Part shown: positions 19,709 through 28,513 of the stretch, piece by piece
Layout of the letters: every line of letters begins with the position of its first letter
Position numbering within the stretch: the first letter of the stretch is position 1
Origin: Astrothelium macrocarpum
Taxonomy: Eukaryota; Ascomycota; Dothideomycetes; Trypetheliales; Trypetheliaceae
DNA length: 28,513 bases
Direction: 5' to 3'
NCBI GenBank assembly: GCA_021030915.1
Contig: JAGEMR010000221.1
Coordinates: 1-28,513 of the forward strand
The notes under the pieces: generated by a model
Told to the model about the DNA's origin: nothing
The model's input: only the letters and a program-made list of their open reading frames with translations
The model's database searches: none
Program-made: the position numbers and the translations under genes

Positions 19709-20845
19709 AGTATGTGGCACTTGTTTCATCGTAGGTTAAGAAACGAAGGACTTTTAAAGTTCGAAAGGATCGTTTCCCATAGTTGTGCGGTACTCATTGC
19801 GATGAAGGAGCCGGCTTAGGCCTTTTAACTTTATGCAGCATCGACGAGTCAAAAATTTTGGTATCAATATGGGGCTTATATGCAATGCAACCCGACGAAA
19901 GGCTTAGGCTCTGCTGTTTTTCGGCCGGGTACTCTGTAGCATTCTGGCCTTGATCGGAGTGCATCACTGGGAGTAGGGTAGATAGATATATCCAGCCGTA
20001 GGAAAGAGCAGTATGTCGGCCTCTGATAGGTAAGACTATACGGTTAGAACTTAAATGGTAGAAATATTGTGATGCGAGGGAGAAGCGTGTCGTGTTCAGC
20101 TAATTTGAGTGGTGTTTTCTCCCCGTCGCACCCGCGGCTAGCACTCCGTCTCCGTCCCGTCCTGAAATCGCCGCCTCCTCTCCACCATCTTCCAACCGAA
20201 ATATCTCAACAACCATACATCTTTTCGTGCTCAAACTGTAAAGGTGGACTCTGAGAGCCATCTTCGTTTTACGGTTAAAATTTTTTTGAATAGCTCGATT
20301 TTCATTTTTTGGCCCCCAAATTCTACTTTTCCCATACAAATCGGTCCGATCTCAACTTCCATCAACGATTTCATAACCTTCCAAAGATTTGGCATGCTTT
20401 ATACTGTCAAGGTGAACTTCGTGAAGTTAGCGCTTCAAAACAAATCCAAATTTATTTGAATGCTTGAAAAAAAGTTTTGTCCAAAAATAATATTTGCAAA
20501 GTGAAGTGAACTAATCCCTGCAAGGACATTTTTCTGGAGGTGCAGCGTTGTCGAGCGGGCGGGTGACGTCACTGGAAGCCCCTCGACGGACAGAACCATT
20601 GGCCCTGACATTCACCAGCTTCTGGCAGGCTGGTATGAACTTGCCTCAGATAGCAGGCGATCACGTTCAGCGCAGAAGAATAACAAGCAAAGCCAACAAC
20701 ATAGACCTCATTCAATTTTCTACAAATCAGCACAAGCCTCCCACAATGCAATCTAACATCTAACAACCCTGCTCCCCTTTTCCCCAGAGCCAACGAAAAC
20801 AAAAACGAAAGCAAGCCAAAAGAAACCCCATCCTCATCCGCCACC
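19709..20845. other. Intergenic region downstream of the myosin gene
   Basis: 1.1 kb with no credible gene. The part next to 20845 is the 3' flank of the myosin gene; AT-rich sequence with A and T runs lies at 20270-20500. Open frames here are short and lack family features. Confidence 0.5.
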
Positions 20846-23800
20846 TCACCACTCATCCTCCTCCTCCCTCGTCATCGCAGCCTGCCTCGCCCTCAACGCC
20901 TCCGCCAGTCCCCCCGCAATCCCCCCCCCTCCTCCTCCTCCTCCGGCACCGCCCCCATTCTCCGCACCATACCCGCTGTCCCTCGCAGGCGGAGGCGCGG
21001 GTTTCCTACCAGCAGGACGCTTCGCCGGCGGCGCAGGCGGCGCCGGTTTCCCGTTTGCGACCGGGCGCTGTGGCGGTGGAGGCGGCGTGGGACGCGCGGC
21101 GACGGGCGGAGGGGGTGGTGGCGGCTTGTGCTCTTCGAGGTAGGCGGAGGGGGCCCAGCCGGATTGGGTGGGGTCGGCGGTGCGTTTGGCGAGCCACCAG
21201 CCTGTCGGGGGTGTTAATTTGGATGTATTGGGAGGGGGGGAGGTGGGAGGGGATGAGTGGAAGGGGGACGTACCATTGGTTTCCTTCTGCGTGACGATGA
21301 TGATTTCGCCTTTGGTGAGAGACATTTCGCCGCTGGTTTGGCCTTGGAAGTCGTACATGGCTTGGTATTGGTCCTTGGGTGCCGGCGCGGCAGCTGGTGG
21401 TGGTGGTGGAGGAGGAGGCGGTGCTCGTGAGGCGCCCCCGCTGTCGTTTCGGGTGTGGTTGATGCCGTTGACGGCGGCGACGGGTTGCGGTACGATTCTT
21501 GCTGCGGGCTGTGCCGCTGCTGCTGGTTGAGGTACTGGCCGTGAGCTAGCTGACGGTCGGGATTGGGCGGCAGGTCGAGAGGAGAGTTTGCCGGGTTGAC
21601 CACCTGGTCCGCCTGGTCGGAGGAGCTTGCCTTTGGTGATTGGTTTTCCGGCGACTTGTTTGCCTTTTGGTGTTGGTTTAGAAACGGATGACGGGGGCTC
21701 GCCTTGGGCTGTGTGGATGGTTCCGGATTTGTAGAGATCGTTTCGAGGAACGGCAGGGTCTTTAACCGCTTTGACAGTCTGAAGCTTACCAGGCTTTTTG
21801 GCATACTCGACAGCATCAGCAATCTTGAGATTAAATGTGCCACGAGTCGCATTAGTAAGGTGAGTGAAGAATTCGGTTTTGAAGACGCAATTGACCAGGG
21901 GATCCGGCTCTTGAGGCGAGCCTGCACCGATTGAGAACCAGTCGTCTTTGAGAGTCGAGCAGCTAATGAATTTAATGGCCCCTAATGAAATGGTTCTCTC
22001 TGCCATGATGGATAACTGCTTATTGACGATGGCTTGTTTGACAATGTAGACGTTTCGGTTGGTGAGGATTAATATACGAGGTTCGGGCTTACTTGATCTT
22101 CCGAGTTTGGAGACCAAGACTTCACATCGACATGAAAAGAGGACTGGTTCCGACCTCGAGAGGTTGATTGAATTCCTGATCATTTCGCCAGGTCCGCCTT
22201 TGTTGCCGATGCCCAAGTAGTCACCCATGAATCTTCGGTAGCCAACGAGAGAATACCGCCGCCGCTCTTTTCGACCCTGCAATACCTTGTGACCTTGGTC
22301 ACGAATTTCAATAAACTCTCTTCCGCCAGTCTGCTTTCGCCAAAAGCGTTGGATCCGAATGGCACATTCGGCTCGGTAACGCAAATAGTTTCTCCACGCG
22401 CGTTGTATGCGGATAGCCATATTATGCCAATATCTATCACGCATTGTTTCGAGGGCAAACAGTGTTTCTGGAGTCTTGATGAAAGCCTTTGTAACTCCCA
22501 GTTGCCACTCCTCGTTTGGTATGCTCGTATCCTTTAGAATTTGCTTGGTTCCAGAAAGAGCATCACCAGTCCACGTATAGTCGCCAGCGTATGATGTTTT
22601 GGGGGAAAGTAAATAGAAGCGCTCAACAAATTTCTCAAATGATTGTCGGTAGGCGAATCCAGCTCGTCGAATCCGAACGTTTTCTTGGAGACCGAGATAT
22701 TTGATCTGATGAAGTACGTTTGGAGAATTGTATTCGGTGGGTGACTTGTTCTCATTTGGCTTGATCGTGCGAATGTATGATGGCGAGGCTTTCATGAGCG
22801 TGGCTACCAAATCATTGGCTGAGGCTTTGATTTTATCTCCTGCCGTTGGTGGTCGCTTCTTATTGTCTTGATCGACCTGATTCGGGAAAAGAATGTGGAC
22901 GAAATTATTGGAGCTCTGATCGAAGAGATTGAGCAGGTCCTTTAGCAGCTGGTCTTTGTTCTTGTCTGTCATTCCATCCACGGCATACGACACATCTCCA
23001 GCATAGTGCTTGATGACGAATTGACCTTGACGAGGAGCAAAGTTCGGATTTCCTGATAGGGCGTTGAGTCTTTGAACAAACGTTTGATCTGCTGCTGTTG
23101 GATCCGCATGTGCTGTTGCGCAGGCATCATTGAGAGCCGAAAACACTCCCGGCGGTCTCCTTTCTTCGATGAGCTCACAGACAACTTTGTTATCAAAGTA
23201 CTTGATTGGAGTCCACTGAATCTGTTCCCGTGCGTACTCTTCTTGTTCAGTCTTCAATGTCAATTGGATGAAAATCTGCTGCAGCTTTTCATTAACGTAG
23301 TTGATGCAAAGCTGCTCAAAGCTATTCTTCTCAAAAATCTCAAAGCCGTAGATGTCGAGAATGCCTATTGATTGTGAGACTGTACCCCGCGCTCGGAGAG
23401 ACTGATTGACTCTTTGAATGATCCAATCAAACATGTTGTTGTAGATTGCTTTTGCCATGGCATCTCGCACAGATGTTGCCTGAGCAGGGTTCAAGGGCAC
23501 TTCGTATGTTGATCCTCTTCGGCCAATACCACGTTGTGTCTCAACAATCCTCGATGTGAGAGCTTTATTCACATGGGCAGAGTCAACTTCCAGCAGATAT
23601 GCGACAAAGTCAACCACAGATTGATCTGAGATGGCTCCATTGCCCTGATCATCTTCAACAAACGTTATATTTCCCACCCAGAGAATAGCTGCCAACATTC
23701 GGAATATGTCATCCTGCTCTGATTGTTGTAACCCAATAACCCTCATTGCATTCAGTGTATCTTGAAAATCCGCCGTGTCATCAATACCAGGAACATCGCT

Positions 23801-24658
23801 ACACTTGGATCGGCTGGTGTACAAGTAGGATGAAGGTTGCTGGACACCAAATGTCTCTCGGTAATTTTGCGATGCCGCTTTTGTAAATTGGTAGAAGATA
23901 TGGAAGTTTCGTTCATTCGTAATTTGACCCACCACTCTTGATTTCTCAAGCAGATAATTGTTGATATTCGCGCCCACAGGCTCGCCTTGCGCGTTGAATT
24001 GTATCTCTAGGTATTTGCCAAATCGTGACGAGTTATTATTCCTCAAGGTTTTGGCATTTCCAAAGGACTCGAGTAATGGATTGGTGGCCAGCACCATGTC
24101 TTTTGTTTGTTGAATCGATGAGTTGCTCCCTCCCGAAACATTTGCGATATATTGCATGATCCTCTTTGCAGCTTCCGTTTTACCCGCCCCTGATTCGCCC
24201 GAAATAATGATACATTGGTTCTCGTTGTATGCCTTCATGTTGTAGTATGATGATTCGGCAATGGCAAAGACGTGAGGCGGCATTTCCAGTCTGTTTTTTC
24301 CTCTGTATGAGTCTAGGACTTTGTCTGTGTAGATACCCAGGTCTCGAAATGGGTTGACAGAGACCAGCACGTGGCCAATGTAGGTGTAGATCTCGGCATT
24401 CTCGAATCGCTTCTTGAGGTTATCGTTGATGGCTTCATTGGAGATCTTGCTTATCAGAGTGAGATCTGAGACTCCCACTTCCTTTTTCTTGGTGCTTTCG
24501 AAGACGGCTTTTTTCACCTGGGGTTTTCCTCCGCTGGCACCAGACTGCGCATTGCCAGCATCCTTCCTCCGGCCAGCGCGCTTTGTAACAGCCTAAGCAA
24601 ACAAAGAGTATCAGCAAGAAGGTCGGTACATCGTATCAAAGCGATCATGCCTTACCAT
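20846..24658 (-). CDS. myoA: Class I myosin (fungal Myo3/5, MyoA type)
   Basis: Three exons (24658-24656, 24592-21274, 21201-20846) give 1225 residues. This actin-based motor supports endocytosis and polarised growth at cortical actin patches. The motor has the P-loop GESGAGKT (133-140) and, near residue 362, a Ser in GRRGSTYEV at the TEDS phosphorylation site. Two IQ motifs (IRIQRAWRNYLRYR and IRIQRFWRK) follow, then the basic TH1 membrane-binding tail, a Pro/Ala-rich stretch, an SH3 domain (about 1075-1130) and an acidic end REEEDEW that can bind Arp2/3. A 72-bp intron (21202-21273) interrupts the SH3 domain and restores KETNGWWLAKR. It has a length divisible by three with no stop, so an unspliced reading would add 24 residues. 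The first exon is only the ATG: a 63-bp intron (24593-24655, GTAAGG...CTTAG) joins it to AVTKRAGRRKDAG. The GTG at 24517 is internal, not the start. Confidence 0.95.
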
Positions 24659-25494
24659 GCGCTGTGCGTCTTCCAAAGTTCTTTGAGACAATCAAGGGTT
24701 TCGAAGTATTGCGAATCCAAGTAGGTAGAAGTGAGGGACAGGAGATATCTAGGACCTCCAAAGGAAGAAAGGCAGCAAGATAATGCCTTTGTCAAGAAAT
24801 GGAATTGTATGCAGCTGGAAGAAGCTTAATTGCTCGGAAGTAGTCGGCCAACGTCACAACTGAGCGCGTCTCTCATGGGGACACTGCCCACTTACGCCTC
24901 GTCTGTGGCTGAGAAGATGCCGCCACTCTTTTACCCAATGTGTAACGGTTGAGACAAATTCTGCAACAGATCACCTAGTATTTCATTTCGCATCGGTTCA
25001 CGACGCTTGCCTTCCTCTACATAATTTTAATATCCCGTGCGTGTCCAAGATGTCTCAATCTTCAAGGGCGGGCTTTGTCAAGCGTTTTCCAAATTTACCG
25101 ACAACATTCAGGTCTTACATCAGCGACTAAGAGGAATGGAAGCTCCCTGAGCTAGTAAACCAGCAGCAACTAGAACAAGTTTGGCGCAATTAGCGAGACA
25201 CAAACTGGAGCGGCTGCCCTGATTCCTTCCTGCGGCTGTACATCACCAGCTCTAAGCATTGCAGCAGTTGTAGATGCTTGTATTTGAACGAGGATATCCT
25301 CAATGCCGCTTGACCGCATAAGATCAAAACATTCGATGGCGAACAGCAATGAGTCCACAGGGGTGATCCAAGTGTGGCCATCTCTACCTCTTACGTCTAT
25401 ACCCGTACGGTGTGACAATTCAAAAGACCAAGACTCATTTGCAATTCAAGTTATGGTACAGGACGCGCAAAAAAAATTCGTGTACCAAAAAACA
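24659..25494. other. Region between the myosin promoter and the permease 3' end
   Basis: The part adjacent to 24659 should be the myosin 5' leader and promoter. Open frames at 25170-25418 and 25190-25381 overlap each other and have no recognised protein features. No RNA gene or repeat is seen. Confidence 0.5.
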
Positions 25495-27376
25495 TCATGC
25501 CGTTTTAACATGCTCAAAGGTCGTAACAATTGTTCCGTCAGGTAAAGTGTTCTTCTTCGGCACCAATCTATACCCGCCAAGTCTAGGCAACACCTCATAC
25601 CAAATGGCCCAATACACCACACCTCCAACCAGTATCACAATTCCGACAACTGGATACAGCCAGTACGGCAGCGAGGTGTCGCTCTTGCCTCCTGGTGGTC
25701 TCAAGAATGGTGCAATAACCAGGAAGCACTGGCTTGCGAGGAAAAAGAGAGCAACCGGAAGTGGGCACTTGAACGGCCGTCTAATTTCTGGCTTCTTCCA
25801 GCGCAAGTACAGGAGCCCACATACAACCAGAAGCGCGATGATTGAGGTAGGATAACCTTCAACATCAATGATAAAATCGAATGCATCTCCAAACGGAATT
25901 GCGACGATAATGATGAATGATGGAATGAAGTGAAGAAGCAACCCTGCTGAAGGCGCTCCTGCAGGCCAAGATGACGCCCAGAATTTCGGAAATGGTATGA
26001 TGCCCTCTTTTGCCAACTCCTGGTTGACTCGCGATTGCGCAAACGTGATTGTAAGAACGTTTCCAAGAGATGAGAGAGCGACAAAGACGCTGAGGACTCG
26101 TTGCGCTGTTTCACCAAACACTTGACCAAAGAAAAACGACGCGACAGTATTTTTACTGTCCGCAATCTGTTGTGGTGTTGCAGCAGCAAAGTAGGAGACG
26201 TTGGCAAGCAGGTACAAGACACCGCAAAACCCAAGACCGAGTGGTCCCGCAATTTTGAGGGTGCGTACAGGATTCTTCACTTCATTCAAAACGTATGCCG
26301 CGTTGCTCCAACCAGCGTATGTGTTCAAAACACTAAATAGGGCGGTGGCATAGAGATTGGCCGATGTTGCACTCCCGTGGAAACTGTTCTTGAAGCTCGC
26401 GCCCGGATTGTGAACTCTCTTTGCGCCTCCACCAAGCACCACCCATCCAGTGACGATGATGAATACTAGTATGATGACTTTGAGGGAAACCAACAAATTA
26501 TTTAGGCGAACACCCATCTTTGGGATGAACGTATGAACGGCCGTGACAAAAACTATGACCGAAATCGCAATGCCGCGTTCTTGCCATTCCGTAGGCGTTC
26601 TATTGGCCGCTTCCACAATGTTCGAGGCGAAAAGGATGCATCCCGATGCGGTGAATCCGAGGAAAATCGCGTTAACGGCGAAGAAAATGGTCGCGAGGTA
26701 TTTCGGGCGAGTGTAAACTGCCTCCAAATAGTTTTTCTCTCCACCGCTTCGAGGAAACATGCAACCAAATTCAAGCCACACAAACAAACCGGCGAATGAC
26801 ATGGCAAGACCGAGTACCCACATCATCATGGCGGCGCCCACGCTATTGACGCTTTCAACAATAGAAGATGGCGTGGCGAATATACCGGTGCCGATGATAC
26901 GGCCAATACTGGATGAGGCAATTAGCAGATGATCCATTGATGCACATTGAAATGTTGGTTTGAAAACATGTTCATATCATTGTTTTTTTTTTTTTTTTTT
27001 TTCCACAACAAATCAATGTGACGAGTACCAAACGGTCAAATGTCTTTGGTTGTCGTCACAGTCTTACTCGTCAATTGCGCATGCCGCAATGACGAGTTTT
27101 CGAAAACTTCAGGACGGAAAATAAAAAGGCAAGATGAACTTACACGAGAAATGTTGTTGATACAAGCCCAAGATGCCTTCCCATACCTCCTTGGGCGGCC
27201 TCTTCAGTCGTCAGCTCCCCAGCTGGAGTAGGCTGGACCTTGATCACCTCCTCTTCTTTGCCCTCAAAGACTGAGCCTTCATCTCGAGAAGACGATCTGG
27301 TTAGTACGGCGGGACCATGAGGCGTGCCCGGCAACATGGCCTTGAGCCGCTGCGCGTAGCTGGACAATTTGTCCAT
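25495..27376 (-). CDS. MUP1: Amino acid permease, high-affinity methionine permease type (APC superfamily)
   Basis: Two exons (27376-27144 and 26908-25495) encode 548 residues. The first supplies the cytoplasmic N-terminus and LGLVSTTFLV; the second continues IGRIIGTGIFATPSS, the conserved first transmembrane helix with the unwound GTG substrate-binding motif. The intron (26909-27143, 235 bp, GTAAGT...CCAG) splits the codon between them and contains a 20-base T run. About a dozen hydrophobic segments follow, with family marks such as WLEFGCMFPRSGGEK, NTYAGWSNAAYVLNEVKNP and SRVNQELAKEGIIPFPKFWA. The best match in memory is the fungal high-affinity methionine permease group; other amino acids cannot be excluded. 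It should lie in the plasma membrane. A start at 26937 would omit part of helix 1 and is not favoured. Confidence 0.92.
26983..27002. repeat. Poly-T homopolymer (20 T on plus)
   Basis: An uninterrupted run of T on the plus strand, A on the coding strand, lies inside the permease intron about 75 bases from its acceptor. Length variation between isolates would be expected. Confidence 0.9.
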
Positions 27377-28513
27377 GACTTCAAGTAAGTTGAAGAATTA
27401 TCAATGCTTTTTATTCAGTCAAATAGATGTAAGAACATGATATAGAAATTCTCATGTTCTTGGCGAAAAACTTATCAAGGAGATCCTCGTTGGGTAATTG
27501 TGGAGAGAGCTTGTGGGGTATAAGAATTAAAATGCTCTCGGATCCATTAACCTCCTATCAAGAACAAGTTTGAGATGGGAACTTTCTAAGGCGCGTCAGG
27601 TTTCATATGGTGTGTGCGGCCCTTGTCCGGTGGGTTTTGTTTATGTCTCAGGACCCATGGGAGTTCATACCCGAGTCAAGAACTCATCTAGAATCCCAGT
27701 GGATGGAGCACGGGCGTGGCGAAAAAACCACAATGGAAAATTTTGAGCGGGCGCATGGAAATTGCAGATCAGCTGTATCGATCAAAAGCCATTGGAGTCA
27801 AGGAAGAGAAACTTCCGATGATACTAGAGCTTTGGTACTTGAAAAATTTTGTGTCAATGATGCCCAGCGCGTAAGCTAGTGCTTTGGCAATTTCTGAAAC
27901 ATTTCCTGAGGTATCTGTCGGAGAGAAGATTGAGCCTGAGTCTGCGCTTTGCCGCGTACGTTTTCTGCACATTGCGTGATAGGAGTGCGTGTAGCTGGGA
28001 ACGACTTTTGCATTAGTCCTACATTGCGTGATAGCGACTGCTAATGTTGTGCTCTTTAGTGGATGTTTGACACTTTCCAGGTTTTGTATCGACCACTTTG
28101 GGTGGCAAATGTGCCGAAACTTCGGAAAGACCGAATGCCTTTTCTTCCCTCCCAGCGGAATACCGCGCGGCTCGTAATCTTACACAACACCTACCGTGCG
28201 ACATTTTGTATGGCAAAGAGAGTGGTCTGTGAAGGCGTACAGTCCGGTTTTCGAGGCCCCCAAGCCTTAGGTAATCAGAGTTCTGGCCGGCACTAGTACC
28301 ACCGTCATCATCAAGGATTGCGACTTATCGCAAAAGGCATCACTCGCCATACATATGCTAGGAAGGAACTCGACGAGAATGAGCTGCACAACCGTCACGG
28401 ACATATCTTCAGAAGTGGTCGAATGCTTCCGGCTGCTCTAGGAGTCTCCACCACGGCGCGCACGGTCCCACGGTGTGCACACTTCACCATTTTTAATAAT
28501 ATTTAAATATCTC
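27377..28513. other. Right-edge region without a recognised gene
   Basis: The segment next to 27377 should carry the permease promoter. Further right, open frames are short and mutually overlapping and show no family features. I found no tRNA-like sequence. Confidence 0.5.
27969..28034. repeat. 14-bp direct repeat pair
   Basis: ACATTGCGTGATAG occurs at 27969-27982 and 28021-28034, 52 bases apart start to start. The flanks differ. It could be a binding site pair or a footprint of a small duplication; no function is evident. Confidence 0.6.

Noticed and set aside
21214..21927. 237-codon minus-strand open frame in the myosin tail
   Set aside because: Alternative frame of the Pro-rich myosin tail; Ser/Pro/His low complexity, explained by the real frame.
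1..28513. CRISPR array, tRNA or rRNA genes, intact transposon
   Set aside because: I looked for regularly spaced repeats, T-arm-like sequences and transposase or reverse transcriptase motifs and found none; the eukaryotic setting also argues against CRISPR.

Overview
The window looks like nuclear DNA of a filamentous ascomycete (Pezizomycotina). The reasons are short introns (48-75 bp, with two longer ones of 235-238 bp) that have GTANGT-type donors and CTAAC/CTGAC-like branch points, two HET-domain genes, a SAT4/rhodopsin-type membrane protein, a class I myosin with the fungal TH1-SH3-acidic tail, and a very AT-rich block at the left edge of the kind that repeat-induced point mutation (RIP) leaves behind. 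The species cannot be named from this sequence.

Left part (1-5.8 kb) is degraded accessory DNA. An AT-rich, gene-free block (about 70-885) abuts a DCR2-like metallophosphatase pseudogene (882-2499, minus). That relic has two stop codons at positions expected to be Trp, and its 3' end is missing where the AT block begins. It is followed by a HET-domain gene with a C-terminal membrane segment (3439-5806, plus) whose reading frame is broken.

Middle part (6.6-17.1 kb) holds mostly intact genes: a soluble fumarate reductase fused to cytochrome b5 (6654-8787, plus, five exons); the C-terminal relic of an LRR/F-box-like gene (9186-9651, minus) directly abutting an intact single-exon HET gene (9652-11397, minus); a four-exon short-chain dehydrogenase (12375-13403, plus); a secreted berberine-bridge-type FAD oxidase (14205-15794, plus); and a small secreted protein with a precisely duplicated four-cysteine module (16374-17075, minus).

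Right part (18.3-28.5 kb) holds a frameshifted SAT4-type membrane protein relic (18325-19708, plus), then two conserved genes on the minus strand: class I myosin (20846-24658), whose first coding exon appears to be only the ATG, and a methionine-permease-type amino acid transporter (25495-27376). The last 1.1 kb shows no gene.

The genes do not form an obvious pathway. Conserved genes (fumarate reductase, myosin, permease) are interleaved with fast-evolving accessory genes (HET, SDR, BBE oxidase, secreted protein) and several decayed genes. I found no CRISPR array, no tRNA or rRNA, and no intact transposon. The most unusual items are the duplicated cysteine module, the RIP-like decay at the left, and the start-codon-only exon of the myosin gene. 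I saw no clear evidence of an entirely new multi-gene system.
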